Shown: positions 8,314-17,375, numbered from the stretch's first letter. The stretch: DNA of 64,000 nt from Rhodobacterales bacterium (GCA_025362795.1 JANYFE010000062.1:1-64000), one strand, 5' to 3'. The notes: generated from the sequence alone by a model not told the origin. Translations and numbers: made by a program.

Positions 8314-8694
8314 ATGGCGGATCTGATCCAATCGTTGAGTTATTCCGCCTCGGGGATGGAGGCACAGGCGGCTCGGTTGCGCCATGTCGCCGAAAACATC
8401 TCCAACGCCGACACGCCGGGTTATCACCGCAAACTGGTGTCATTTCACGAAGACATGGACACAGGCGAGGTGACGCCAGGCCCGGTTATTCTGGACCGAA
8501 GCCATTTGAACACCGTTTACGACCCCGGCAACCCGCTGGCGGATGCTACCGGTCATTACGACGGCTCGAATGTTGATCTGGTGGTGGAAGTTGCTGACGC
8601 GCGCGAAGCGCAGCGCAGCTATGAGGCAAACCTCAAAATCTTTGATCAGGCGCGCCAAATGACGCAAAGCCTGTTTGATCTCTTGCGGAGATAG
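8314..8694 (+). CDS. flgC: Flagellar basal-body rod protein FlgC
   Basis: Proximal rod subunit, 126 residues. It has the rod/hook N-terminal motif (RHVAENISNADTPGYHRK, about 24-41) and the C-terminal helix ending MTQSLFDLLRR. It follows flgB by two bases, the normal flgB-flgC-fliE order. Confidence 0.94.
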   Translation: MADLIQSLSYSASGMEAQAARLRHVAENISNADTPGYHRKLVSFHEDMDTGEVTPGPVILDRSHLNTVYDPGNPLADATGHYDGSNVDLVVEVADAREAQRSYEANLKIFDQARQMTQSLFDLLRR

Positions 8695-8702
8695 GATCCA
8701 GA

Positions 8703-8993
8703 ATGGATATCAGAACGGCGTTTGCCGCACAAAACTATGCAAAGGCCCGCTCGGCTGCAGCTCCCAATCCGCAACCGGGCGGTGCCGAAAGCGGCTTCGC
8801 CAAATTCGCGCAAAGTTTTGCTGATACTTTGGCCACGGGCGAGCAGACTGCCAAGGCGGCGATGACTGGCAACGCCGACCCCCACGCGCTGGTCGAGGCC
8901 CTGGCCAATTCGCAGCTGGCGGTCGAAACCGTGTCGACCGTGCGCGACCGTGTGGTCGAGGCCTATCAGGAAATCCTGAGGATGCCAGTATGA
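8703..8993 (+). CDS. fliE: Flagellar hook-basal body protein FliE
   Basis: FliE links the MS ring and export gate to the rod. The 96-residue protein ends in the conserved FliE C-terminus (ANSQLAVETVSTVRDRVVEA, then YQEILRMPV). It overlaps fliQ by four bases (ATGA). Confidence 0.92.
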   Translation: MDIRTAFAAQNYAKARSAAAPNPQPGGAESGFAKFAQSFADTLATGEQTAKAAMTGNADPHALVEALANSQLAVETVSTVRDRVVEAYQEILRMPV

Positions 8994-9256
8994 TCGATAC
9001 GGTCCTGTTTGATACGTTGCGGCAAGCCTTGTGGATCGCTGTCCTGATCTCGACGCCCCTGCTGACAGTTGGCCTTGTGGTAGGCTTGGCAGTTGGTCTG
9101 TTTCAGGCTCTTACTTCTGTGCAGGAAAACACGCTGACCTTCGTGCCAAAAGTCGCGGCGATGATGATGGTGTTCTGGGTGTCGATGTCGTTCATGACCT
9201 CGACCATCGTCAGCTTTTTTACGGGCACCATCGTGCCCATGATCGCGGGAAGCTGA
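8990..9256 (+). CDS. fliQ: Flagellar export gate protein FliQ
   Basis: Small inner-membrane component of the type III export gate (FliPQR). The 88 residues form two hydrophobic helices with the family signature VGLAVGLFQALTSVQENTLT at about 30-49, followed by FVPKVAAMM. Translation is coupled to fliE. Confidence 0.95.
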   Translation: MIDTVLFDTLRQALWIAVLISTPLLTVGLVVGLAVGLFQALTSVQENTLTFVPKVAAMMMVFWVSMSFMTSTIVSFFTGTIVPMIAGS

Positions 9257-9257
9257 G

Positions 9258-9968
9258 ATGGACGCCGCGGGCTATGTCACTCTGTCGCGGCAAAGCGGGC
9301 TGTTGCATCAGATGGATGCGATTGCCAACAACATTGCCAACATATCTACCAGCGGTTTTCGTCGCGAAGGTGTGGTGTTTTCAGAATTCATCAGCGGCGC
9401 TGGCGATGCGCCGTCGCTGTCAATCGGTTTTGGCAATGGCCGGGTCGTGGACCTGTCGCAGGCCGGGATCAGCCAGACCGGCGGCAGTTTTGATTTCGCC
9501 ATCCAGGGCGACGGCTTCTTTCTGGTCGACACGCCACAGGGCCAGCAATTGACCCGTTCCGGCAGCTTCACTCCCGGCCCCGACGGAACTTTGCGCACCG
9601 CCGATGGCTATGCGGTGTTGGACGGCGGCAGCTCGGCAATCTTTATCCCATCCGATGCCCATGCGATTGCGGTTGCACACGACGGCACTTTATCGGCCGA
9701 TGGCAAACCGCTGGCGCAGATCGGGCTGTGGAAACCTACCGACCCCCTGACCCTGAAACACCAGTCCGGCACCATGTTTACTGCAAACGGTGTCGAACCG
9801 GCGACCGGGTCGCAGATTTTGCAAGGCGCGCTAGAAGACAGCAATGTGGATCCACTGACCGAAGTGGCCAGCATGATCTCAGTCCAACGTGCCTATGAGC
9901 TGGGCCAAAGCTTTTTGGATCGCGAGGATGACCGCGCCCGCAATGTCATCTCGACTTTGGGAAGGTAA
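9258..9968 (+). CDS. flgF: Flagellar basal-body rod protein FlgF
   Basis: Rod subunit joining proximal and distal rod, 236 residues. The N-terminal rod motif is MDAIANNIANISTSGFRRE (about 16-34), the middle shows the FlgE/F/G core (FAIQGDGFFLVDTPQGQQL, TRSGSFTPGPDGTL), and the C-terminus has VDPLTEVASMISVQRAYE. The domain order matches the family. Confidence 0.92.
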   Translation: MDAAGYVTLSRQSGLLHQMDAIANNIANISTSGFRREGVVFSEFISGAGDAPSLSIGFGNGRVVDLSQAGISQTGGSFDFAIQGDGFFLVDTPQGQQLTRSGSFTPGPDGTLRTADGYAVLDGGSSAIFIPSDAHAIAVAHDGTLSADGKPLAQIGLWKPTDPLTLKHQSGTMFTANGVEPATGSQILQGALEDSNVDPLTEVASMISVQRAYELGQSFLDREDDRARNVISTLGR

Positions 9969-9971
9969 ACC

Positions 9972-10757
9972 ATGAATGCCCTGCAAATCGCCGCTTCCGG
10001 GATGAGCGCCCAACAGATGAAAGTCGATGTTGTGTCCAACAACCTCGCCAACATGTCGACCACCGGCTACAATGCCCGCCGCGCCGATTTTGCTGATCTG
10101 ATGTATCAACAGGTACAACGGCCTGGCACAATCTCGGCTCAGGATGGCACAATGCTTCCGACGGGTGTGCAATTGGGTCTCGGGGTGCGGCCGTCTTCGG
10201 TTTCGGTGGTGCTGGAACAAGGTACGCTCAGCCAGACCAGCGGCGATCTGGATGTGGCGATTGAGGGCAAGGGCTATCTGGAAGTGACTTTGCCTTCCGG
10301 TGGCGCCGCCTACACCCGCGACGGCGCATTGAAGCGCACGGCGGACGGGTTGATCGTGACGGCGGAAGGCAATGCGATTGCCCCTGGGATCACGATCCCC
10401 GCCGATGCCCGCAGCATTTCAATCAATGCGAATGGTGAAGTTTACGCTTATTTCAACGATCAGGTGAACCCGACTCTGCTGGGGCAGTTCACTTTGGCCA
10501 GTTTCACAAACGAAAAAGGGCTGGAGGCCACGGGATCGAACCTGTTTGTCGAAAGCCCGGCCTCAGGCCCCGCAATTGTTGGCGCACCGGGGCTGGATGG
10601 TCTGGGCAGTTTGCGGCAGGGCTATCTGGAAGAAAGTTCGGTCGACGCGGTGCGCGAAGTGACTGAACTGATCAAGGCGCAGCGCGGCTACGAACTGAAC
10701 GCCAAGGTGATCACGGCAGTGGACGAAATGATGTCGACCACGACGCAGGTGAAATGA
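9972..10757 (+). CDS. flgG: Flagellar distal rod protein FlgG
   Basis: Distal rod subunit, 261 residues, the usual FlgG length. Hallmarks are MNALQIAASGMSAQQMKVDV, VSNNLANMSTTGYNARRADF and the C-terminal VREVTELIKAQRGYELNAKV. GAAGG stands 5 bases before the ATG. It overlaps flgA by four bases. Confidence 0.95.
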   Translation: MNALQIAASGMSAQQMKVDVVSNNLANMSTTGYNARRADFADLMYQQVQRPGTISAQDGTMLPTGVQLGLGVRPSSVSVVLEQGTLSQTSGDLDVAIEGKGYLEVTLPSGGAAYTRDGALKRTADGLIVTAEGNAIAPGITIPADARSISINANGEVYAYFNDQVNPTLLGQFTLASFTNEKGLEATGSNLFVESPASGPAIVGAPGLDGLGSLRQGYLEESSVDAVREVTELIKAQRGYELNAKVITAVDEMMSTTTQVK

Positions 10758-11182
10758 TGCGGCTATTGTGGCTACTCGTCATGCTGCCGTTGCCGGCTTT
10801 TGCCGATAGCATGGTAGCGACCCGAACCATCCGCGCCCAGACCGTGCTGGCACCGGAAGATCTTGCGATGGTCGAAGCCGATATTCCCGACGCACTGACA
10901 GACCCCGCATCGGCGGTCGGGCAGGAGGCGCGGGTGACTTTGTATGCCGGCCGCCCAATTCACGCCGCCGATCTGGGTGCCGCCACGTTGGTCGCGCGCA
11001 ATCAGGTCGTTTCGCTGGTCTATCAGATGGGTGGGGTGTCGATCCTTACCGAGGGCCGGGCGCTGTCACGCGGCAGCGTGGGTGACGTGATCAAAGTGAT
11101 GAACTTAACCTCAAAAGCCACGGTTTCCGGAACTGTCGGGCCAAACGGCTCGGTTTCGGTAACAGCAAATGGCAAAGGATGA
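10754..11182 (+). CDS. flgA: P-ring assembly chaperone FlgA (short form)
   Basis: FlgA is a periplasmic chaperone for assembly of the P ring (FlgI). The 142-residue precursor starts with a signal peptide (MMRLLWLLVMLPLPAFA) and continues with a SAF-type domain (RTIRAQTVLAPEDLA) and the C-terminal FlgA core (GDVIKVMNLTSKATVSGTV). It is shorter than enterobacterial FlgA (about 220 residues) because it lacks the N-terminal extension, as is usual in alphaproteobacteria. The start overlaps the flgG stop (ATGA). Confidence 0.88.
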   Translation: MMRLLWLLVMLPLPAFADSMVATRTIRAQTVLAPEDLAMVEADIPDALTDPASAVGQEARVTLYAGRPIHAADLGAATLVARNQVVSLVYQMGGVSILTEGRALSRGSVGDVIKVMNLTSKATVSGTVGPNGSVSVTANGKG

Positions 11183-11901
11183 CGAAGATGCGCACGATGA
11201 TGGTGCCTTTGCTGCTGGCCGCGTGCGGCGACTTGAACCAGGTTGGCCGCGCACCCGCTTTTTCGCCGATGCAGGGCAGTTACGAACATAATGCGATGTA
11301 TTCGACTCTTCCCGAATCCACCGACAATCGCGGGCCGACCGAACAAAGTTCGCTGTGGACTTCGCAGCGCTCGTCGCTTTTGGGTGATCACCGGGCAGGC
11401 AAGCGCGGCGATATTCTGACCGTGGTGGTGGAAATCGACGATCAGGCGCAGATATCGGATTCGACGGGCCGCAACCGGTCCGGCAGCGAAAGGATGGGTA
11501 TGCCCTCTTTGTTCGGAATCCCCCAACGCCTGGATGCCGTGCTGCCGACCGGGGCCAGTTCGGCCGATCTTGTGTCGACCAGTTCTTCATCGACATTCAC
11601 GGGCAACGGCTCGGTTGCCCGCAAAGAGAAGGTGACGTTGCGGCTGGCAGCGACGGTTGTTGAAGAGTTGCCGAATGGCGTTTTGCGGATCGAGGGCCAA
11701 CAGGAGGTGCGGGTGAACAACGAATTGCGCAATCTTCTGGTCAGCGGCTATGTCAGGCCGGACGACATCTCGCGGCAAAACGAGATCACCTATGACAAGA
11801 TCGCCGATGCCCAAATTTCCTATGGCGGACGCGGGCAGCTGACCGATTTTCAGCAGCCGCGCTACGGTCAGCAGGTCATCGATCAAATCGTGCCCTTCTG
11901 A
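11179..11901 (+). CDS. flgH: Flagellar L-ring lipoprotein FlgH
   Basis: Outer-membrane L-ring subunit, 240 residues. It has a lipoprotein signal (LLLAACGD, Cys at about 17) and FlgH core motifs: SLWTSQRSSLLGDHRAGKRG, GDILTVVVEIDDQAQ, and C-terminal SYGGRGQLTDFQQPRYGQQV. The ATG overlaps the flgA stop. Confidence 0.95.
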   Translation: MTKMRTMMVPLLLAACGDLNQVGRAPAFSPMQGSYEHNAMYSTLPESTDNRGPTEQSSLWTSQRSSLLGDHRAGKRGDILTVVVEIDDQAQISDSTGRNRSGSERMGMPSLFGIPQRLDAVLPTGASSADLVSTSSSSTFTGNGSVARKEKVTLRLAATVVEELPNGVLRIEGQQEVRVNNELRNLLVSGYVRPDDISRQNEITYDKIADAQISYGGRGQLTDFQQPRYGQQVIDQIVPF

Positions 11902-11902
11902 C

Positions 11903-12364
11903 ATGATCCGCAAGATTTTACCGCTCTTGATGGGAATTGTCGGTCTGTTGATCGGAGCCGGCGCCGGTTATTTTATGCGCCCGATTGCAGAACCGACGGC
12001 AACAGAGGCAGCGGCGCCGGCAGAGCCTGATCCGCTTTTAGAGCCGGAATATGTCAAACTAAGCAATCAGTTCATCGTGCCGGTTCTGGACAAAGGCAAG
12101 GTGGTGTCGATGGTGATCCTGTCGCTCAGCCTTGAGGTGGCAAAGGGCGGGACCGCAAAAGTCTACGATGTCGAACCCAAATTACGCGATGCTTTCCTGC
12201 AGGTGATGTTCGATCATGCCAATGCAGGCGGGTTCAACGGGGCTTACACGGATGGTGCCAACCTAGTGCTATTGCGCTCTGCCTTGCTGGAAGCGGCCAA
12301 GCAGGTCTTGGGCGGCGAGGTCAGCGATGTCTTAATCATCGACATCGTCCGGCAGGACAGCTGA
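11903..12364 (+). CDS. FliL-like basal-body-associated protein (second copy)
   Basis: A 153-residue inner-membrane protein with one N-terminal transmembrane helix (ILPLLMGIVGLLIGAGAGYF) and a periplasmic domain like FliL (YVKLSNQFIVPVLDKGKVVS, C-terminal VSDVLIIDIVRQ). FliL proteins form rings around the stators. A second FliL is encoded at 21478-21957. In rhizobial loci FliL also follows flgH, so this may be the orthologue of that gene. The stop abuts that of the convergent orf110. Confidence 0.72.
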   Translation: MIRKILPLLMGIVGLLIGAGAGYFMRPIAEPTATEAAAPAEPDPLLEPEYVKLSNQFIVPVLDKGKVVSMVILSLSLEVAKGGTAKVYDVEPKLRDAFLQVMFDHANAGGFNGAYTDGANLVLLRSALLEAAKQVLGGEVSDVLIIDIVRQDS

Positions 12365-12697
12365 TCAGCCCTTGCCAGCTATCAACGTGCGCAGTGCTTG
12401 ATTCCGGCCAAAGGCCGTCGCCGCTTCTTGCCGCGCCTCCACCCATGCCGCCGTTTGCCGGGCAAGCATCAGATTTATCTCCGACCGCCGCTGATCGGCC
12501 CACAGCTGATAGCGCATCGCAACTTCACCCTCGACGATTGGTGACAGATCGGTTGGCCGCAAAGGTCGGTTGAGTTCGGTCAGGTGATCAAGGCTGGCTT
12601 GACGCGCACGTGATGCCCGGTCCAGCGCCGCAAGCCGACCGTCCAGCACCAACTGGCTGAGCGTTGTGATGCGCGCCATTTTTTCCCGTTCACTCAT
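12365..12697 (-). CDS. Small coiled-coil protein after flhB, FliJ candidate
   Basis: A 110-residue, helical, Arg- and Ala-rich protein without membrane segments. It is the last gene of the flhA-fliR-flhB run and overlaps flhB by four bases. Size, expected coiled coil (LAALDRASRARQASLDHL, WVEARQEAATAFGRNQALR) and context fit FliJ, the coiled-coil stalk that joins FliI to FlhA, and no other FliJ gene is seen in the window. I do not recognise a FliJ sequence signature, so this rests mainly on context. Confidence 0.4.
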   Translation of the reverse strand: MSEREKMARITTLSQLVLDGRLAALDRASRARQASLDHLTELNRPLRPTDLSPIVEGEVAMRYQLWADQRRSEINLMLARQTAAWVEARQEAATAFGRNQALRTLIAGKG

Positions 12698-13779
12698 CCC
12701 CGTTTTGCCCGCGCCCGTTTCTGCATTGCCTCGGCAAAACGGATAGCGGCCGCGACCGCCTTGAAATGTTCGGGATTGATCGGGTAACCCACGTCAACGC
12801 TGCCAAAGATCCCTCTTGCGGTGGGCGGATCGTTGTGAATAGGCACACCCGCCACCGCCGCTTTTTCGCGAATGCGGGCTGCGACATCGTCTACGCCTTT
12901 GGCCACACAGATTGGCGCTGTCCGGTCGCCGCGCTTCCATTTCAGGGCAACCGCGTAGTGGGTTGGATTGACCAGAACGACATCGGCTCCCGCCACATCC
13001 TGCAACATCCGGCTCAGCGCAATCTCGCGCCCACGTTGACGACGGTGGCCCTTCATGTGGGGATCACCTTCCGAGTCGCGATTTTCTTCCACCATGTCCT
13101 GGCGCGACATCATGTTTCGGCGGCGATGTTGAAGCCACTGCCAGCCATAGTCCAGCCCGCCGAAAAAACCGGTGCTGATCAGAGCCAGACCCATGAACTC
13201 GACCAGAATTCGCAACAAGAGCAGCAACGACTGACTCGGTGCCATTTGCAGGCTGAACAACAATTCATCCCTGTGGCGCGGCAGAACAATCCAGAACAAA
13301 ACACAAACGACCCCCAGTTTGACGACGCTTTTTCCAAAGGCGAACAGTCCCTCGCGCCCAAACTTTTGACCAAAACTGGCGAGTGGCGAGATGCGTGACC
13401 ATTTTGGTAACACCTTGTCCGACGAAAAGATCAAGCCGCGCTGGCCAACCAGCGCCAGCATCGCACCAACCATTGGCAACACCAGCATTGGCAACAGCGG
13501 CATGAAAAACGCGGCAAAGATACCCGCAGTCGGCGCACGTCCGGCGCGTAGAATCGCGGGGGCCAACTGGTCGGCTTGCCCGATCAGCACCATCGCCGCG
13601 CTCCCCACCTGTTGCAGCGCCCCGGCACCCGTTACCAGCATCGCCGACAGAAAACCGCCATAAACCGCAGCGGTGGCCAGATCCGCCGAGCGCGGCACGT
13701 CACCTTTTTTTCGCGCCTCGTCCAGACGGCGTTGCGACGGGTCATGGGTTTTTTCGCCATCATCATCGCCTCCGCTCAT
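12694..13779 (-). CDS. flhB: Flagellar export switch protein FlhB
   Basis: FlhB is the inner-membrane export component whose self-cleavage switches substrate specificity from hook to filament. The 361-residue protein has the charged N-terminus (EKTHDPSQRRLDEARKKGDV), four hydrophobic segments, and the autocleavage motif NPTH at residues 271-274 (VLVNPTHYAVALKW). It overlaps fliR and orf110 by four bases each. Confidence 0.96.
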   Translation of the reverse strand: MSGGDDDGEKTHDPSQRRLDEARKKGDVPRSADLATAAVYGGFLSAMLVTGAGALQQVGSAAMVLIGQADQLAPAILRAGRAPTAGIFAAFFMPLLPMLVLPMVGAMLALVGQRGLIFSSDKVLPKWSRISPLASFGQKFGREGLFAFGKSVVKLGVVCVLFWIVLPRHRDELLFSLQMAPSQSLLLLLRILVEFMGLALISTGFFGGLDYGWQWLQHRRRNMMSRQDMVEENRDSEGDPHMKGHRRQRGREIALSRMLQDVAGADVVLVNPTHYAVALKWKRGDRTAPICVAKGVDDVAARIREKAAVAGVPIHNDPPTARGIFGSVDVGYPINPEHFKAVAAAIRFAEAMQKRARAKRG

Positions 13780-14549
13780 GGGCCAGGCCGGAATGGTTGG
13801 ATGAGGAACGCTTCAAACCCGCCGAGCCAGAACATGAGGATCAGTGGCACCACAATCGCCATCAGCACCAGCCCGCCCGCTGTCAGAACTGGGGCGCCGA
13901 CCAATGAGACCGACAGTTGCGGCATGGCTTTCGAGATGACGCCAAGTGCCACGTTGTACAGAACCGACGCGATTACAAAGGGCGCGGCTAGCGAAAATGC
14001 CAACGCAAAGGCGCGGGCAATCTGGATCAAGCCCCAGTCTGCCATATCGCCGGACCCAGGCATCCGACCGGCGGGCAGAACATGATAGGACTGGATCAGC
14101 AGGCTGGCAGCGCGAACATGCAACCCGCTCAGCACCACAAGCGCCAGACCGGCCACCGTTAGCAAGTTGCCGATGGCAGGCTGCGGATCTGGCGTCGCCC
14201 CACCAAACAGCTGCGACAGCGAGGTGGTCTGAGCGATTATTGCGCCTGCGATTTGCAACGCCATGATGAAAAGGCGCATGCCAAGGCCAAGCGCTAGGCC
14301 GACCGCCACTTCGACTGCGGCGGGAAAGCCATAGCCTTGCGTCATTATCCCCGGGGCTACAGCTGGGGCAACAATCGCGGTGAAAGCCAGCGCGAGGATC
14401 AGACGCACCCGTTGGGGTACGACCTGTTCACCGAAGGCTGGCATCAGGAAAACAGCCGCGCCAACCCGGAGAAACACCAAAGTGGCTGTCCAAAGCCAGT
14501 CTTGTCCTAACCCGCTCAGCTGCGTAAGCTGGGTCAGAATGGCATTCAC
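13776..14549 (-). CDS. fliR: Flagellar export gate protein FliR
   Basis: Membrane core of the export gate, 257 residues and almost entirely hydrophobic. Family features include VFLRVGAAVFLMPAFGEQVV near the N-terminus (about 26-45) and the C-terminal segment PQLSVSLVGAPVLTAGGL. It sits between flhA and flhB, with four-base overlaps on both sides. Confidence 0.94.
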   Translation of the reverse strand: MNAILTQLTQLSGLGQDWLWTATLVFLRVGAAVFLMPAFGEQVVPQRVRLILALAFTAIVAPAVAPGIMTQGYGFPAAVEVAVGLALGLGMRLFIMALQIAGAIIAQTTSLSQLFGGATPDPQPAIGNLLTVAGLALVVLSGLHVRAASLLIQSYHVLPAGRMPGSGDMADWGLIQIARAFALAFSLAAPFVIASVLYNVALGVISKAMPQLSVSLVGAPVLTAGGLVLMAIVVPLILMFWLGGFEAFLIQPFRPGP

Positions 14550-16624
14550 GCGGCAACCACGCCAACCAAAGCTGGCCGCGCCTCCATCCCGATCTCCTCG
14601 TATGACAATACCGGCGCGGTCAGTCCCTTTGCCCCCATTACCGTGCGCAGAAAGCGCCGCCGCAAGGTCGATGTAACAAGGGCCGGAAACACCCCCGCTT
14701 CGGCCGTCTTGTTCAATCTTTCGGCCAAAGCATTGGCAAGTTTGCTGAATTTCTCAGGCGGCAGCGCAACGTCGCGCAACCCGCGTTCGCCATCAATCTG
14801 ATGGGCGGCGAACGTCTTTTCCCATTCCGGCGCCAGTTGGATCAGCGGGATGGTGCCATCTCCGCGCTTCAATTCCGCCACCAGTTGGAAGCCCAAGCGC
14901 TGACGGACATGTTCGCAAATTGCCTCTGGTGACCCCAGACTGCGCCCCTCCGCCGCCGCCTCCAGGATCAAAGGAAGGTTGCGGATCGACACCCGCTCCT
15001 CCAGCAGCAGGCGCAGAACCGTCAGCAGCGTGTCGACCGGCACCTTGTCGGGCACCAACTCGTCCAAGAGACGCTTGTTTTGTTCGGCCCGTGCCGGGTC
15101 ACTTGTCTTGGTGAATTCATCGAGCAAGCGCCGCAGTCCGCGCAACGACAGCAGGCGTGACAGATTGCCCTTGATCACCTCCAGCAGATGGGTCGCCAGA
15201 ACTTCGGGCGGCGAGACCACGGTCAGCCCGGCAAGCACGGCGTCCTCCTGGGTATCGGGTCTGATCCAACGTGCGGGCGCCCCATAGACCGGCTCGCGCA
15301 CATCGACGCCATCCGGGGCGGAAATGCCATCGGCCAACAGGACCAATGCCCGGTCCGGCACCAACCGATCCCTCACTTTTTCGACCCCTTGCAGACGGAT
15401 GGCATAGGTGCCGGGAGGCAGGGTCGCTTCGTCGGTCAGGCGAATCTCGGGCAGGATCAAGCCAAAGCTGCCGGCGACATGATTGCGCATGTTGGCAATA
15501 CGGGAATCGAGGCCCGTGGCGGGATCCAGAACCATCGCCACCAGATTTGGCGCGAATTCGATGTGAATCTCGTCAAAATCCAGCACGTCTCCAATCGGCT
15601 TGCGGCCCGGCGCGGCGGCAGTCGGGGCGGCTTGCGGCGGAGCAACTGAATTGCGCCGATGCCCCATCCAAGCAGCAGCGGCAAGGGCCACCGCGCCAAA
15701 CATGAAAGGCACGAAGGGCATCCCAGGCACGAGGGAAATCAGCGCCATAAGCAGGGCGACCGTGCCAAGGGCGCCCGGGAAGCGCCCGAGTTGCGCGAAG
15801 AAAGAGATATCGGTGGCCCCGGTCTGACCGCCCCGCGCCAACAGCAATGCCGCCCCGACAGAGATGATCACGGCGGGGATCTGGCTGACCAGCCCGTCAC
15901 CAACCGTCAGCATTGCATAACTTTCAAATGCCTTTCCGATCGGCATGCCATGAACAAAGACCCCCATGACCAACCCCATGACGATGTTCAGTCCGGTGAT
16001 CATCAGCCCCGCCACCGCATCACCTTTGACAAACTTCGACGCGCCGTCCAGCGATCCGAAAAAATTTGTCTCCGCCAATTCGCGTTCGCGCCGCGACTTG
16101 GCCTCGGCGTGCGTGATCGCGCCGGCTGCCATATCGGCATCGATCGCCAGCTGTTTGCCGGGCATGCCGTCCAAGGCGAAACGCGCCCCAACTTCCGCCA
16201 TGCGACCAGCACCCTTGGTGATGACAACGAAATTGACGATAAGCAGAACCAGGAACACGACAAGTCCGACCAACAGGTTGCCACCCATGACGAAATTGGC
16301 AAAACCCTCAATGACATGACCTGCGGCCCCGGGGCCGGTGTGACCATTGCCGATGATCAGCTTTGTGGACGACACGTTCAGCGACAGTCGCAGCATAAGG
16401 CTGGCCAGCAGGATCGTTGGAAAGGCCGAAAACTCCAGCGGTCGTTCGATGAACAGCGTTACAGTCAGCATCAGTATGGCAAGCGCGAAAGACAAAGCGA
16501 GGCCGATATCAAGCATCCATGCCGGAACCGGCAGCACCATCATCAAGATGACACCCATCAATGCGAGTGCCAGCAAAATCGTGGGGCGGAACAGGGTGGC
16601 GGCGGTCAGTTTGAAATCGGGCAT
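14546..16624 (-). CDS. flhA: Flagellar export gate protein FlhA
   Basis: FlhA is the large inner-membrane export protein that couples proton motive force to secretion and docks chaperone-substrate complexes. The 692-residue protein has a long membrane domain (about 1-330), including the conserved cytoplasmic loop with AEVGARFALDGMPGKQLAID and DGASKFVKGDAVAGL, then a soluble C-terminal domain ending in the cargo-docking region (ALVTSTLRRRFLR). One base separates it from the upstream transglycosylase gene. Confidence 0.97.
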   Translation of the reverse strand: MPDFKLTAATLFRPTILLALALMGVILMMVLPVPAWMLDIGLALSFALAILMLTVTLFIERPLEFSAFPTILLASLMLRLSLNVSSTKLIIGNGHTGPGAAGHVIEGFANFVMGGNLLVGLVVFLVLLIVNFVVITKGAGRMAEVGARFALDGMPGKQLAIDADMAAGAITHAEAKSRRERELAETNFFGSLDGASKFVKGDAVAGLMITGLNIVMGLVMGVFVHGMPIGKAFESYAMLTVGDGLVSQIPAVIISVGAALLLARGGQTGATDISFFAQLGRFPGALGTVALLMALISLVPGMPFVPFMFGAVALAAAAWMGHRRNSVAPPQAAPTAAAPGRKPIGDVLDFDEIHIEFAPNLVAMVLDPATGLDSRIANMRNHVAGSFGLILPEIRLTDEATLPPGTYAIRLQGVEKVRDRLVPDRALVLLADGISAPDGVDVREPVYGAPARWIRPDTQEDAVLAGLTVVSPPEVLATHLLEVIKGNLSRLLSLRGLRRLLDEFTKTSDPARAEQNKRLLDELVPDKVPVDTLLTVLRLLLEERVSIRNLPLILEAAAEGRSLGSPEAICEHVRQRLGFQLVAELKRGDGTIPLIQLAPEWEKTFAAHQIDGERGLRDVALPPEKFSKLANALAERLNKTAEAGVFPALVTSTLRRRFLRTVMGAKGLTAPVLSYEEIGMEARPALVGVVAA

Positions 16625-16625
16625 T

Positions 16626-17294
16626 TTAGGCTCCTCCCCCGATCAAAGGGCCACGCGCCACCTGCAACGGGACGATTGAACCTGCGCTGCCCCGATCACC
16701 AGCTTGCAACAAGGGAAAGTTGTTTTCGCGAGGCTGAGGTTGCACGGACGCAACATCCGCCACTGACGGTCCATCCAGCACGGCTTTGACCTTTTCGACA
16801 TAGGCAGATGCGAGGTCGCCTGTGCGCGAATGGTAGGCCGCCACGGCCTGTGCCCAATCGCCACTTTCTTGATACAACTGCTGCAGGAAATGCGCGGCAT
16901 AACTGGCGTTCTTGGCGGGATCAAACATGTCGCTCAAAGTCGGGAACCCATTCCCGTGCCAGCGCATGTTAAGCTGAAAGCAACCGACATCAAAAGTGCC
17001 GGTGCCATCGACCAGATGCGCCGTAGCGGCATCAACCGCCTGCGCCTGCGTGTCAAACCAAGTACCCTTGCCATCCGCATTGATCGCCCAAGGCCAGGGT
17101 TGCAGCTGACCATTCGCCGAACGACCAGTTTCGACCCGTGTTATCGCCAACAGTATATCGACGGGCACCCCGGTACTTAGAGCTGCAGCCTGTGCCGCCC
17201 GGTCACACAGCTGCGCGGGGTTTTCCGCCGCACAGACCGGACTGCGGGCAAGGAGGACAAACAGCACGCATGAGTATAAGCAGAAGGTTTTCAT
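16626..17294 (-). CDS. Periplasmic lytic transglycosylase (SLT domain), flagellar locus
   Basis: This enzyme should cleave peptidoglycan so that the rod can pass through the wall. The 222-residue precursor has a signal peptide (about 1-23, ending PVCA) and a Slt70-type domain: AITRVETGRS (about 50-59) supplies the catalytic Glu, followed by GCFQLNMRWH and YAAHFLQQLYQESGDWAQAVAAYHS. It lies directly upstream of flhA. It likely does the job that the muramidase half of FlgJ does in enterics, as SltF does in Rhodobacter sphaeroides; the rod-binding half is the separate gene at 2845. Confidence 0.85.
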   Translation of the reverse strand: MKTFCLYSCVLFVLLARSPVCAAENPAQLCDRAAQAAALSTGVPVDILLAITRVETGRSANGQLQPWPWAINADGKGTWFDTQAQAVDAATAHLVDGTGTFDVGCFQLNMRWHGNGFPTLSDMFDPAKNASYAAHFLQQLYQESGDWAQAVAAYHSRTGDLASAYVEKVKAVLDGPSVADVASVQPQPRENNFPLLQAGDRGSAGSIVPLQVARGPLIGGGA

Positions 17295-17375
17295 GCGTTG
17301 CCCTTGGCCTGACCGGGATTCTTCCCGTTGCCCCTACTCTAGCGGCCATTCCTTACCCAACCGTAAGCGCCGGCG

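Noticed and set aside
15659..16789. 376-codon plus-strand frame
   Set aside because: Antisense to flhA and the SLT gene; Gln/His/Arg-rich, no ribosome site or domain.
17352..17367. CTTAC...GTAAG inverted repeat between orf733 and the SLT gene
   Set aside because: Only five pairs, no T-run, and not a fit to the CtrA spacing; too weak to list as a terminator or operator.
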